Notes: generated from the sequence alone by a model not told the origin. A DNA stretch of 42,910 nt from Erythrobacter sp. (GCA_024642565.1 JAHEAV010000007.1:70662-113571); one strand, 5' to 3'; shown: positions 25,382 to 33,663, counted from the first letter of the stretch. Made by a program: numbers and translations.

Positions 25382-27037
25382 GTGCAACGGGCGGGACAAA
25401 GTGAAGATAAGGCACGCGGCTGGCTGGTAAATTTTCCACGCGCAGTGCCGCTGGCTATCTTCGCCCTGGTGGTTTCCATGACCGCCATGAGTGTGGTGAT
25501 GATTGAACAGGGTGACCATCGCCGCTCTCGGGCCAAATTGCAGGAGAATGCACAGGCAATCGCTTCCGCACTGGAACGGCGGGGCAACACAAGTGCCGCC
25601 TATCTCAGAGCGGGTGCCGCTTTGTTCGCCACAGTCGATGATGTTCCGGCACCTCTGTTCCAGCGCTTCGTGGATGAACTCAAAGTCGATACTGAATTTC
25701 GCGGGGCGGAAGGTGTTGGCTGGGCGGTTGCGGTCAAACCGAAGGAACTGGCCGCCTATGAACAGAAGTTTCAGTCCGCATTAGGCACGGATGAGGGCGT
25801 CTTCCCAAAGTCTGCGAAGCCCCAGCAATGGATTGTCCCCGTTACGTTTCTGCAGCCTGACACAGGACGGAATCGGCGGGCGATCGGTTACGACATGTAT
25901 TCGGAACCGGTACGCAGAGCCGCCATGGTTGCTGCCACTTTGGAAGGACGCCCGACTGCCAGTGGCAGAATTGTTCTGGTGCAGGAAGGCGACAATAGCG
26001 CGCCGGGCTTCTTGATCTATATGCCGGTTTTCGGGGCCGGAGGGACCAGCCGCGACCTGAAAGGGTTCATCTACAGCCCATTCAACGCCCAGCAATTTCT
26101 CGATTCGGCCCTGCTGCTGGAATCGCGTGGTCTCAACGGTATCCGCCTTTACGATGGCAGGATCGCGCGGGAGAATCTGCTGGCTGAAGCACCGCCTGCC
26201 ATGAATACAGGCGATACAATTGTTGAACCGGTCATGATTGCCAACAGGTCGATGTTGCTGGAGATTGAATCGGCGCGCGGCAATTCGCTGTCGGACCTTT
26301 CGATGGCAACACTGATCTTCGGCCTGCTTGTTGCCAGTTTGCTGATGATCGTCGCACGCTTGCTGACCAAACAAGCGATAGAGGACCGCGCAACGCTGAA
26401 TTGGTTGCGGGAACAGAATTCGATCCGTGACACTTTAACGCGCGAACTGAATCACCGGGTCAAGAACACGCTTGCGAATGTTCTGTCGATTATCGCCCTG
26501 ACCCGCCGCCGCGCCCAGTCGTTGGATGAATTCGCCGAAGGGATCGGAGGCCGCATTCGCGCTTTGTCCGCGACCCATGATTTGCTGACAAATTCGGAGT
26601 GGGGCACGACACCGATCTGCGAAGTGGTGAAGGTTGAACTGGCGCCCTACACACAGGATCACGAGGCAACCGTCACGGTCGAGGGGCCGGCTGTGGAGCT
26701 GGCGCCCAACGACGCGCTTTCGCTCGGTCTGGCACTGCATGAACTGGCTACCAATGCGGCCAAATATGGTGCGCTCAGTGCAACTGAAGGGCGTGTTTCG
26801 GTAAATTGGACGCTGGAAAATGGCCACGCGCGGCTGACATGGCAGGAATTCGGCGGGCCGGGCGTGCCGCATGAACGCAAACGCGGCTTCGGCACCGATC
26901 TGATCGAAAAGATTGTGGCGCACGAGCTTAGAAACCCGGTCGAACTGGATTTTGCTCCGGATGGCGTGCGCTGCATCATCACGGTACCGGTGCGCCCGTG
27001 TCGCGATTTTGCGATGCGGTCGAAAACCAAGAGCTGA
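25382..27037 (+). CDS. CHASE-domain HWE histidine kinase (PhyK-like)
   Basis: A 551-residue membrane sensor kinase, probably acting on PhyR or the single-domain regulator. Order: TM helix (about residues 20-40), periplasmic CHASE domain (about 45-300, with WIVPVTFLQP and the GYDMYSEP-VRRAAM signature), second TM helix (about 307-328), HWE/HisKA_2 dimerisation domain with His358 in ELNHRVKNTLANV, and an ATPase domain with N box LHELATNAAKYGAL and the WxE motif (TWQEFGGP). The start is GTG 25382, preceded by GAAAGG. It diverges from nepR-ecfG and converges with phyR (26 bases between stops). CHASE domains bind small ligands; this ligand is unknown. Confidence 0.92.
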   Translation: MQRAGQSEDKARGWLVNFPRAVPLAIFALVVSMTAMSVVMIEQGDHRRSRAKLQENAQAIASALERRGNTSAAYLRAGAALFATVDDVPAPLFQRFVDELKVDTEFRGAEGVGWAVAVKPKELAAYEQKFQSALGTDEGVFPKSAKPQQWIVPVTFLQPDTGRNRRAIGYDMYSEPVRRAAMVAATLEGRPTASGRIVLVQEGDNSAPGFLIYMPVFGAGGTSRDLKGFIYSPFNAQQFLDSALLLESRGLNGIRLYDGRIARENLLAEAPPAMNTGDTIVEPVMIANRSMLLEIESARGNSLSDLSMATLIFGLLVASLLMIVARLLTKQAIEDRATLNWLREQNSIRDTLTRELNHRVKNTLANVLSIIALTRRRAQSLDEFAEGIGGRIRALSATHDLLTNSEWGTTPICEVVKVELAPYTQDHEATVTVEGPAVELAPNDALSLGLALHELATNAAKYGALSATEGRVSVNWTLENGHARLTWQEFGGPGVPHERKRGFGTDLIEKIVAHELRNPVELDFAPDGVRCIITVPVRPCRDFAMRSKTKS

Positions 27038-27063
27038 CAGCGCCCGGCGCGCTGCCGGATCGT

Positions 27064-27858
27064 TCAATTGAGTGGACGGCTTGATCCGAAGAACAGGGCC
27101 TGACTGATGGCCGCCCGGACAGTGGCTTCCTGGAACGGCTTGGTCACCAGATAGGTCGGTTCGGGCCGATCGCCGGTCAACAGCCGTTCGGGATAGGCAG
27201 TGATGAAGATGACCGGGACACTGCCAACGGCAAGAATATCGTCAACAGCGTCAAGGCCGGAAGACCCGTCTGCCAACTGGATATCCGCCAGGACCAGTCC
27301 AGGCGTGCAACGCGAAACTACCTCTTGCGCCTGCGTGCGCGTGGCTGCGGTGCCGCAGATTTCATGGCCGAGCGAGGAGACAAGATCTTCCAATTGCATG
27401 GAGATCAACGGCTCATCCTCGATGATCAGCACGCTGGTCGATGATTCGCGATCGATTTCCTCCACGGCGTCCCGGACCAGCTCCGCCACTTGTGTTTCGT
27501 CCAGATCCATAATCTGGCCTACCTGTTCCAGGCTGAAATCCTCCAGCGTGGTCAGCAGCAAAGCCTGCCGGTTCAGCGGAGTGATTGTTTTCAGGCGCTG
27601 GCTGGCTGCCGCTTCATGGCCGCTACCGGCTGGAACCAACGCGTCGGTTTCGACATTGGCGCTTGCCCAGATCGCATTGAAAGCCCGGTACAGGGGCACG
27701 CGGCCACCGGCCAGCGACGCCTTCAGCTGTTCGTCGGCAAGGGCAGCTTCCAGGGTGGCGCGGACAAAGGCATCGCCAGTGGCCTGCGAGCCTGTCAGGG
27801 CACGCGCATAACGGCGCAAATACGGTAGATTGCTTGCAACGTGTTCGCCCAGCGACAT
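27064..27858 (-). CDS. phyR: Anti-anti-sigma response regulator PhyR
   Basis: PhyR, when phosphorylated, binds NepR and frees EcfG. The 264-residue product has the diagnostic order: an N-terminal sigma-factor-like domain (about 1-137, with helices like region 2 and 4 but degenerate for DNA binding) and a C-terminal receiver (about 142-260) with acidic pair Glu147-Asp148, phosphoacceptor Asp192 (LVLADIQL), Thr220 and Lys240 (LVTKPF). The start ATG 27858 has GGAAGGG before it. A perfect EcfG promoter lies at 27891-27915, so phyR is under positive feedback. Confidence 0.97.
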   Translation of the reverse strand: MSLGEHVASNLPYLRRYARALTGSQATGDAFVRATLEAALADEQLKASLAGGRVPLYRAFNAIWASANVETDALVPAGSGHEAAASQRLKTITPLNRQALLLTTLEDFSLEQVGQIMDLDETQVAELVRDAVEEIDRESSTSVLIIEDEPLISMQLEDLVSSLGHEICGTAATRTQAQEVVSRCTPGLVLADIQLADGSSGLDAVDDILAVGSVPVIFITAYPERLLTGDRPEPTYLVTKPFQEATVRAAISQALFFGSSRPLN

Positions 27859-27890
27859 GGTGACCCTTCCCATTGGTTTTGCCGAACTTC

Positions 27891-27915
27891 AACGCCCGCC
27901 CACCATGAAGGTTCC
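27891..27915 (-). promoter_or_regulatory. EcfG-type promoter of phyR
   Basis: On the minus strand GGAAC (27915-27911) is followed after 16 bases by CGTT (27894-27891), an exact match to the alphaproteobacterial GSR consensus. The predicted transcript starts near 27885, giving a leader of about 27 bases with the Shine-Dalgarno inside. Confidence 0.85.
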
Positions 27916-28073
27916 AAGACGGTTGAAGGCGACGATACTATCCATCGCCCTGCTTGGGGTGAAAAGCAAATTTCTGGTCGTAAGCGAAGAATCGATGAGA
28001 TCGGGGGCAAGCGATTGATTTTATTGCATAGATTCGGCCTGTTCGAAACGCGGTTATTTTTTTGCCGGAATCG

Positions 28074-28098
28074 GGAACCGCCGGTCATCCCGGACATT
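28074..28098 (+). promoter_or_regulatory. EcfG-like promoter of the candidate small RNA
   Basis: GGAAC at 28074-28078 followed after 16 bases by CATT (28095-28098), one base off the CGTT consensus. It lies on the strand opposite to the flanking genes, upstream of no open frame but directly before a structured, terminator-ended segment. Confidence 0.55.
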
Positions 28099-28103
28099 AT
28101 TGG

Positions 28104-28196
28104 AATGTCACCGACCGCGACCCCCCTCCCGTCCAAACGGTTGGTGATACGAACCCGAAGGGCCTCCTCTCGCATTGAGCACGGAGGCCCTTTTTT
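28104..28196 (+). ncRNA. Candidate stress-induced small RNA with C-rich loop (GsrN-like)
   Basis: Two hairpins in tandem. The first pairs 28106-28117 with 28138-28149 (12 pairs, two G-U) and closes a 20-base loop containing CCCCCCTCCC, which could pair with G-rich Shine-Dalgarno regions. The second is an intrinsic terminator (AAGGGCCTCC 28158-28167 with GGAGGCCCTT 28183-28192, T6 at 28191-28196). With the EcfG-like promoter at 28074-28098, the transcript would be about 92 nt. It lies between phyR and a response-regulator gene, both on the other strand, and has no open frame. Known comparison: GsrN of Caulobacter is a SigT-dependent sRNA with a C-rich loop encoded beside the GSR genes. The sRNA nature is inference; the structural elements are seen directly. 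Confidence 0.6.
28158..28196 (+). terminator. Intrinsic terminator (plus strand only)
   Basis: An 8-bp GC stem (GGGCCTCC at 28160-28167, GGAGGCCC at 28183-28190), extended by two A-T pairs, then T6. On the minus strand the hairpin is followed by TTCGGG, so it does not serve the minus-strand response-regulator gene that ends at 28202. Confidence 0.85.
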
Positions 28197-28201
28197 CGCC
28201 C

Positions 28202-28669
28202 TTAACCGGCCGGTTTTAGCAATCTCGAGAACAGTCCCCGCCGGTCTGAGCCAAGCAGCAGGGTAACAAGATCGGATGGATCGTAGGGCTTTTCCAAAAT
28301 TGTTCCCAATTGGGCGATGGCCGGCGGGATATCTTGCGGGGTGCCGGTGGAAAATACGATCCGTGGGGGCTTCGGCCCGATATCGGATAGCAATTCGGCA
28401 ATTGCCCAGCCATCATCACGGTCTGCCAGATGGATATCCAGCACAACCGCGTGGGGCCGCTTTTCACGCAGCGCGACCAGTACTTGTTCCGAAGAACTGC
28501 AGATGGTCACGTCCGCAGCCCCCGCATCCAGCAGGGTTTGTTCAATAGCCATAGCGAGCAAGGCATCGTCTTCAACGACCAGAATGCGTCCAAATTCGCG
28601 TCGCATCCGGCTTCGCTGCCGCGCGGCCTCCGCAAGGCCTTGCGACACCATTCGATCAGTCTTGGCCAT
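28202..28669 (-). CDS. Single-domain response regulator (SdrG-like, FAT GUY-related)
   Basis: A 155-residue receiver with no output domain: acidic pair Asp34-Asp35 (VVEDDALL), phosphoacceptor Asp78 (VVLDIHLAD), and Lys127 (LEKPYDP). Before alpha-4 it has PPRIVFSTGTP, a relaxed form of the PFxFATG(Y/G) motif of the FAT GUY response regulators, a class that modulates the GSR in Sphingomonas (SdrG). The first 26 residues are a charged extension. The start ATG 28669 has GGAGA eight bases upstream; the frame continues to 28771 through a likely EcfG promoter. Placement next to phyR supports a phosphorelay role between sensor kinases and PhyR, but this is inference. Confidence 0.85.
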   Translation of the reverse strand: MAKTDRMVSQGLAEAARQRSRMRREFGRILVVEDDALLAMAIEQTLLDAGAADVTICSSSEQVLVALREKRPHAVVLDIHLADRDDGWAIAELLSDIGPKPPRIVFSTGTPQDIPPAIAQLGTILEKPYDPSDLVTLLLGSDRRGLFSRLLKPAG

Positions 28670-28732
28670 TTGCGCAGTCTCCGCCGGAATTCTCGAATAT
28701 CGGGTGCAAGCACCCTGACCGGTATTCCAACG

Positions 28733-28758
28733 AACGGGTCCGGGGGCGGCCGGGTTCC
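28733..28758 (-). promoter_or_regulatory. EcfG-type promoter of the single-domain response regulator gene
   Basis: On the minus strand GGAAC (28758-28754) is followed by CGTT with a 17-base spacer, one base longer than at nepR and phyR. It lies about 65 bases upstream of the start codon. Confidence 0.6.
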
Positions 28759-28813
28759 CACGAAATTGCAATTAGGCCAACACCGTGGCGCGGTTGCAAC
28801 AAAGTCTCGCCCC

Positions 28814-30010
28814 CTAGAGGCCGAGTGATTTCTGGTAGATCAGATATTCCCGATTGATGGTGCTGCCGATTGTATCGGCAATGGCGACCATTCCCTGGTT
28901 GTCGTCCAGAATCCAGCCGATCTCTGCCCGCTCGGCTCCGAAGGTTTGCACAGCATCCCGGCGGATGAATTCGATCATCATGAAGGCCAACTGGCTGGCA
29001 AGGCGCGAATTCTGGAATTCCTTCAGCACCCCCATCAGCGGCACCCGCATGTGCTTGCCCCGTGGCTTTCGTATCCAGCGAAGCAAGGTGAGCCAGCCGA
29101 ACGGGAATAATTTTCCGCCGATCTTTGCCAGCGGTTCATTCACATCCGGGAATGTGATCATGAAGGCGACAGGGCGCCCGTCCAACTCAGCAATGCGGAC
29201 CAGTTCCGGGAACACCAGTGGCAGCATTTTCTTGGCAGCGTAGGAAATCTCACGTTCGGTGAAGGGCACAAATCCCCAATTGCTCGACCATGCGTCGTTG
29301 AGGATGTGGAGAATAATCCGCACCTCATCTTCAAACCGCGATTTGTCCACTGGACGGATGCGTATGCGATCGTTGCGTTCGCCGGACTGGACGATGCGCT
29401 GCACAATTGGCGGAAAACTATCCGAAATTGGCAAATGATAAGTGAGCAATTTCTTGGCTGGCGTGTAGCCGGCACCTTCGATCCACGCCTGATAATGAGC
29501 CGGATGGTGGCCCATCATCAGCATCGGTGAATGGTCATGGCCGAATACCAGCAGTCCGGGTTCCTCCCATATCGACATTGTGATCGGGCCGAGCACACGG
29601 TTCATGCCCTGGCCCCGCAGCCAGCCCTCGGCGGCGTCCAGCAGCGCGTTGCCCACGGCCTGATCGACCGCATCGAAATAGCCGAACATGCCGGTACCTG
29701 GCCCCATGCCCTGTTCGGCCGGGATGGCCAAAGCCAGTTCATCGATATGCGCAGAGATCCGGCCAACCGAAACACCGCCACGCGTCGCAATGAACAATTG
29801 CACACGGGCGTGTTCGAAGAAGGGGTTCTTTGCTGGATCGACCAGCTCCATCTGCTCTGAACGCAATTGCGGTACGAAATGGGGCACTTTCTCCGAAAAT
29901 CGGCGGCCAATTTCGACGAATTGCGTGCGCTGGCGCTTGTCTGACGCCGCTATGGGGGTCACAATTATGGGATTGTCTTGCACTCGTAGGGCTCCGTTCC
30001 GATCAGCCAT
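28814..30010 (-). CDS. GNAT-fold protein, YghO-like (often misnamed dATP pyrophosphohydrolase)
   Basis: A 398-residue protein resembling YghO and the conserved hypothetical family annotated as dATP pyrophosphohydrolase or GNAT. Seen: VGRISAHID near residue 85, a GMFGYFDAVDQAVGNALLDAA segment typical of a GNAT CoA-binding helix, PITMSIWEEPGLLV, and in the C-terminal half GRPVAFMITFPDVNEPL. No Nudix box is present, so the pyrophosphohydrolase name is not supported. In several bacteria relatives are linked to lipid or sphingolipid gene clusters, but there is no such cluster here. The start is taken as ATG 30010; a TTG at 30040 is an alternative. Function uncertain. Confidence 0.72.
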   Translation of the reverse strand: MADRNGALRVQDNPIIVTPIAASDKRQRTQFVEIGRRFSEKVPHFVPQLRSEQMELVDPAKNPFFEHARVQLFIATRGGVSVGRISAHIDELALAIPAEQGMGPGTGMFGYFDAVDQAVGNALLDAAEGWLRGQGMNRVLGPITMSIWEEPGLLVFGHDHSPMLMMGHHPAHYQAWIEGAGYTPAKKLLTYHLPISDSFPPIVQRIVQSGERNDRIRIRPVDKSRFEDEVRIILHILNDAWSSNWGFVPFTEREISYAAKKMLPLVFPELVRIAELDGRPVAFMITFPDVNEPLAKIGGKLFPFGWLTLLRWIRKPRGKHMRVPLMGVLKEFQNSRLASQLAFMMIEFIRRDAVQTFGAERAEIGWILDDNQGMVAIADTIGSTINREYLIYQKSLGL

Positions 30011-30177
30011 GCGTGTCTTGTGCAGACTGTGGCTTGTCAAGCGGGGTGATCGTACCGAATTAAGACGCCGATCGAATTCGCTTTCACTTTCGGTTTTACT
30101 GGCAATGATCGCGATGACTTCAAGGATTGTATAGGGGCGGGCGACAGGTCCGCAATTTTGGTATAACGGGTTTCCTC

Positions 30178-31281
30178 ATGAATGCGCCTGACATGACTCA
30201 ACCGGCGGGACAGCAAGCCCGCCAGACGTTGCAATCCTCGCAAGAGGGCGCTGGCCGCCCGGTTATTGCCGATGACATGGCGATGATGCGCGCCGCCCGC
30301 GATCTGACCAAGGATATCGCCGAGGCGAATCCCCGGATATACTGGCCGGATATGCTGATATCGGCCGGTTTGGGCTACGCCGCTCTGGCCGGAGCGATAC
30401 TGGCCGATGGTGCAGCTATGACGGTTGCGCTGGGCCTGGTGGCTGCGCTGGCATTGTACCGCGCGCTGCTGTTCATTCACGAGCTTTCCCATATTCACCG
30501 CAATGCGCTGCCCGGTTTTCGCACCGCCTGGAACCTGCTGGTGGGCATTCCGATGCTGACGCCTTCCTTCATGTATGAAGGGGTGCACACCATCCATCAC
30601 GCGCGGACGCGGTATGGTACGGCAGAGGATCCGGAATATTTGCCTTTGGCGTTGATGAAGCCCTGGTCGTTGCCGCTATTCATCCTGATTTCGCTGCTTG
30701 CGCCGCCAGCCTTGCTTATTCGTTCGGCCATTCTGACGCCGCTGGGCGTGATTATTCCGCCGCTGCGCACACTGGTTTGGCAGCGTTTTTCCGCACTCGC
30801 CATCAATCCGGATTTCCGCCGCCGGCCACCGGAAGAAGATCTCCGCCGACGATTTTTCTGGCAGGAAGTCGGAGCGTCTCTCTGGTCGATTGTTCTCCTC
30901 GCAAGCCCGATGTTTGTTGGCTGGCGGCCCTTGCTTGTGGCCCTCGCGGTATTTTCGCTGACGGCCGTACTCAACCAATTGCGCACGCTGGTAGCGCATT
31001 TGTGGGAGAATGACGGGGAACCGATGACCGTGACGGCCCAGTTCCTCGATTCTGTGAATGTCCCTCCGCCCGGTTGGATCGCAGAAGTCTGGGCGCCTGT
31101 TGGCCTGCGTTATCATGCGCTGCATCATCTGATGCCCAGTATGCCATACCATTCGCTGGCCGAAGCGCATCGCCGTATCAAAGGCAAACTGGGCGCAGGT
31201 TCGACCTATGACGGCGCAAACCATCCGGGGATGATCCCGCTGGTCGCCCGGATTGCACGGAGCACGATGCGGGCGCGGTAA
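30178..31281 (+). CDS. Membrane fatty acid desaturase
   Basis: A 367-residue membrane di-iron desaturase/hydroxylase. Three histidine boxes are present: HELSHIHR, HTIHH and HALHHLMP. Hydrophobic pairs lie before box 1 (MLISAGLGYAALAGAIL, VALGLVAALALYRALLF) and between boxes 2 and 3. The enzyme would introduce a double bond into a fatty acyl chain, or hydroxylate a lipid, at the inner membrane. Regiospecificity cannot be read. ATG 30178 is chosen over a TTG at 30127, because the extra residues lack any signal and the gap is needed for promoters of the divergent gene at 30010. Confidence 0.87.
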   Translation: MNAPDMTQPAGQQARQTLQSSQEGAGRPVIADDMAMMRAARDLTKDIAEANPRIYWPDMLISAGLGYAALAGAILADGAAMTVALGLVAALALYRALLFIHELSHIHRNALPGFRTAWNLLVGIPMLTPSFMYEGVHTIHHARTRYGTAEDPEYLPLALMKPWSLPLFILISLLAPPALLIRSAILTPLGVIIPPLRTLVWQRFSALAINPDFRRRPPEEDLRRRFFWQEVGASLWSIVLLASPMFVGWRPLLVALAVFSLTAVLNQLRTLVAHLWENDGEPMTVTAQFLDSVNVPPPGWIAEVWAPVGLRYHALHHLMPSMPYHSLAEAHRRIKGKLGAGSTYDGANHPGMIPLVARIARSTMRAR

Positions 31282-31298
31282 TCGGTCGGCCTGCCGCG

Positions 31299-32396
31299 TT
31301 ATTCTTCGGTACGGACCAGAACGGTTTCGCCGATGAGCAGAAACAGGAAGAACGGCGCCCAAGCTGCCAGGAACGGCGGATAGCCACCGAAATTGCCCAT
31401 GGCCAGGGCCGCATTGTCGACCACGAAATAGGCAAAGCCCAGCGCCATGCCGATTATCGCACGGACAAACAATTGCCCTGATCGCGCCAGCCCGAACGCG
31501 GCCACGGCGCCAAGCAGGGGCATCAGAAATGCGGACAGGGGACCAGCCAGCTTGTGCCACCATTTGCCGCGCAGTTCGCTGGTCTGACGCCCTGCGGCCT
31601 CATAATCCGAAATGGACTGCGACAATTTCCAGAAGCTTTGGCCATCGGGATTGATCGTCTGCAATTCGATCTGCGCAGGCGTAATCCCCTGCCCTACGAC
31701 GGCTCTGCCCAATGTGTCGGTATCGGCTGTCTCGACATCGAAGCGGGTGGCTTTGGTCATGGCCCAACCCGGGCTGGCAAAGGTTGCCCGGTCGGCTCGG
31801 ATTTGTTCGATCAGAATGTCATCGGCATTGCGGCGATACCAGGTCACACCGGCCATCGTCATCGCCGTGCCGCTGCCAGTGATGGTGTTGGCGGTCAGGA
31901 TGTTGGTCCCGTCAGCAAGATAGACATTGGCTTTGACGCCGGAATCCTTGGGTATAGGGCCAAAATCGGCCGCGTCCCAAGCGTCGAGCGTGGCCGAAGC
32001 GCGGGTAACAACCCGCTCGTTAAAAGCGAAGCTGGCGATTGAAACCAGCGCCGCAGTCAACAGCAAGGGGGCAAGCACCTGATGGGCGGAAAGTCCGGCC
32101 GCCTTCATCGCGATGACTTCGCTGTTCTGGTTGAGCGCCACGAGCGAGATGATCGTTGCCAGCAATACCGAGTAGGGCAGGAATCGGGCAATCAATTGCG
32201 GCACGCGCAAGGTGACATAGGTCCATAGTTCGGCCTGGCCATTGCCGTCGGCTGCCAGGATCTTGCCGCTGTTGCTTAGCAAATCCAGCATCATCAAGAC
32301 CATTACGAGCACCGCCAGCATCGCCACGATGCGGGCGAAGAAGAGCTTCGCAAGGTAAAGCGTCAGAGTGCGCGAGGGGAAGAAATCGAGCTGCAT
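31299..32396 (-). CDS. lptG: LPS export ABC transporter permease LptG
   Basis: LptG and LptF form the membrane part of the LptB2FGC extractor that moves LPS from the inner membrane to the Lpt bridge. The 365-residue protein has three N-terminal TM helices (TLYLAKLFFARIVAM, ...LPYSVLLATIISLVAL, LLLTAALVSIASFAF), a periplasmic beta-jellyroll (about residues 125-260) and three C-terminal helices. NQNSEVIAMKAAGLS is the coupling-helix region that contacts LptB. It lies 13 bases after lptF on the same strand. Confidence 0.94.
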   Translation of the reverse strand: MQLDFFPSRTLTLYLAKLFFARIVAMLAVLVMVLMMLDLLSNSGKILAADGNGQAELWTYVTLRVPQLIARFLPYSVLLATIISLVALNQNSEVIAMKAAGLSAHQVLAPLLLTAALVSIASFAFNERVVTRASATLDAWDAADFGPIPKDSGVKANVYLADGTNILTANTITGSGTAMTMAGVTWYRRNADDILIEQIRADRATFASPGWAMTKATRFDVETADTDTLGRAVVGQGITPAQIELQTINPDGQSFWKLSQSISDYEAAGRQTSELRGKWWHKLAGPLSAFLMPLLGAVAAFGLARSGQLFVRAIIGMALGFAYFVVDNAALAMGNFGGYPPFLAAWAPFFLFLLIGETVLVRTEE

Positions 32397-32409
32397 GACT
32401 GTTTTTCGC

Positions 32410-33663
32410 CTACTCCGCCGGTTGCGCCGCTACATCGGAATCGGTGGCGAAACCGGGCCGTCGGCGCTGTAACAATTTGCGGATGCGTTTGGATATTTTG
32501 GCGGATCCCGCCTCCAGCGCACCAATAGCCTGGCCACCGGGAACATAGGCCACCCGGTAATACATCCAGACAATCAACATACTGAACAGGGTGAACGGGC
32601 CCCAAAGCGCGAGCATGGGATCGGCCCGGCCCAGCGTGGCCACATCCTGCCCGTATTGATTGACCTTGTGATATGCGACCACCATCACGATGGCGACAAA
32701 CACCCCGAGCGCCGATGTCGACCGCTTGGGCGGGATCGCCAGCGCCACGGCCAGCAATGGCATCAGCAGCATCATCACGACTTCCACCATGCGGTAGTTG
32801 AAGCTGGCCTGACTGGCTTCGCGTTGAGGTTTGGTGCCCGTTGGGTTCCATCCGATACGCAGCAGTTCCGGAAGGATATACTCCCGTTCCGCATCGCCGC
32901 GCTGGCGGAATTTCTCAACTACCGGCAAATCAATCGGGAGGTCATGGCGGGTAAAGCTCAAGACGCGCGGTGTGGTTTCCTGACCGCCACTGGCACCCAT
33001 ATCCTGTATGATCGTTCCATCGTTGAGCCGCAGGATAATCGTGTTGGGATTATCGGTAGTGGCCAGAAAATTGCCTTCGCGGGCCGAGATTGAAAGCACC
33101 TGCCCCTTGCTGTTGGACACGCGTGCGAAAATTCCGATCAACTGGCGACCTTCGTTGCGGCTTTCTTCGATCCGCAGCGCCATCCGGTCTTTCAGCGTGG
33201 TAAATTCGCCGACTTTGATCGAAGCGCCCAGCGCACCGGACTGAAGTTCATAATTGAGCTGTTCGTAATAATAGCGGCTGATCGGCTGGATATAAAATAC
33301 CAGTGCGGTGTTGAGAGCCACCAGGATCAGCGTAATCGCATAGGGAACGCGCAGCAGCCGACCATAGCCGAGGCCAACGCCGCGCATGACATCCAATTCG
33401 CTGCTGGTTGCCAGCTTACGGAAGGCGAGCAGAACACCGAGGAGCAGGCCGAGCGGGATCGCCAGGCTGGCATATTCGGGAATCAGGCTGGCGAGCATCT
33501 TGAAGACGATCCCGACAGGTCCGCCTTCAGCGGCGACGAAATCGAACAGCCGCAGCATTTTTTCCAGCATCAGCAAGGATGCGGCGAGGAGAAAAACCCC
33601 GAACATCGGGATCACCACCAGCCTCAGGATGTATCGGTCAATGGCTGGGAGGAATTTGAACAA
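32410..33663 (-). CDS. lptF: LPS export ABC transporter permease LptF (TTG start)
   Basis: A 417-residue partner of LptG with the same layout: helices near residues 10-35, 50-75 and 95-120, a periplasmic jellyroll (about 130-270) and three C-terminal helices (VVMMLLMPLLAVALAIPP, LGVFVAIVMVVAYH, WGPFTLFSMLIVWMYYRVA). SSELDVMRGVGLGYGRLL is the LptB-contacting coupling region. The start codon appears to be TTG 33663, since FKFLPAIDRYILR is the conserved N-terminus and the first ATG lies inside TM1. The C-terminal 45 residues are a basic cytoplasmic tail. lptG follows at 13 bases, so they form an operon. Confidence 0.94.
   Translation of the reverse strand: MFKFLPAIDRYILRLVVIPMFGVFLLAASLLMLEKMLRLFDFVAAEGGPVGIVFKMLASLIPEYASLAIPLGLLLGVLLAFRKLATSSELDVMRGVGLGYGRLLRVPYAITLILVALNTALVFYIQPISRYYYEQLNYELQSGALGASIKVGEFTTLKDRMALRIEESRNEGRQLIGIFARVSNSKGQVLSISAREGNFLATTDNPNTIILRLNDGTIIQDMGASGGQETTPRVLSFTRHDLPIDLPVVEKFRQRGDAEREYILPELLRIGWNPTGTKPQREASQASFNYRMVEVVMMLLMPLLAVALAIPPKRSTSALGVFVAIVMVVAYHKVNQYGQDVATLGRADPMLALWGPFTLFSMLIVWMYYRVAYVPGGQAIGALEAGSAKISKRIRKLLQRRRPGFATDSDVAAQPAE

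Noticed and set aside
28158-28196. Terminator of the minus-strand response-regulator gene
   Set aside because: On the minus strand the stem is followed by TTCGGG with no T tract; the T6 run is on the plus strand.
28814-30010. Annotation as dATP pyrophosphohydrolase
   Set aside because: No Nudix box or other pyrophosphohydrolase signature is visible; the fold impression is GNAT-like.
30676-31563. 295-residue minus-strand open frame opposite the desaturase
   Set aside because: Arg/His-rich shadow of the desaturase and of lptG; no ribosome-binding site or family.
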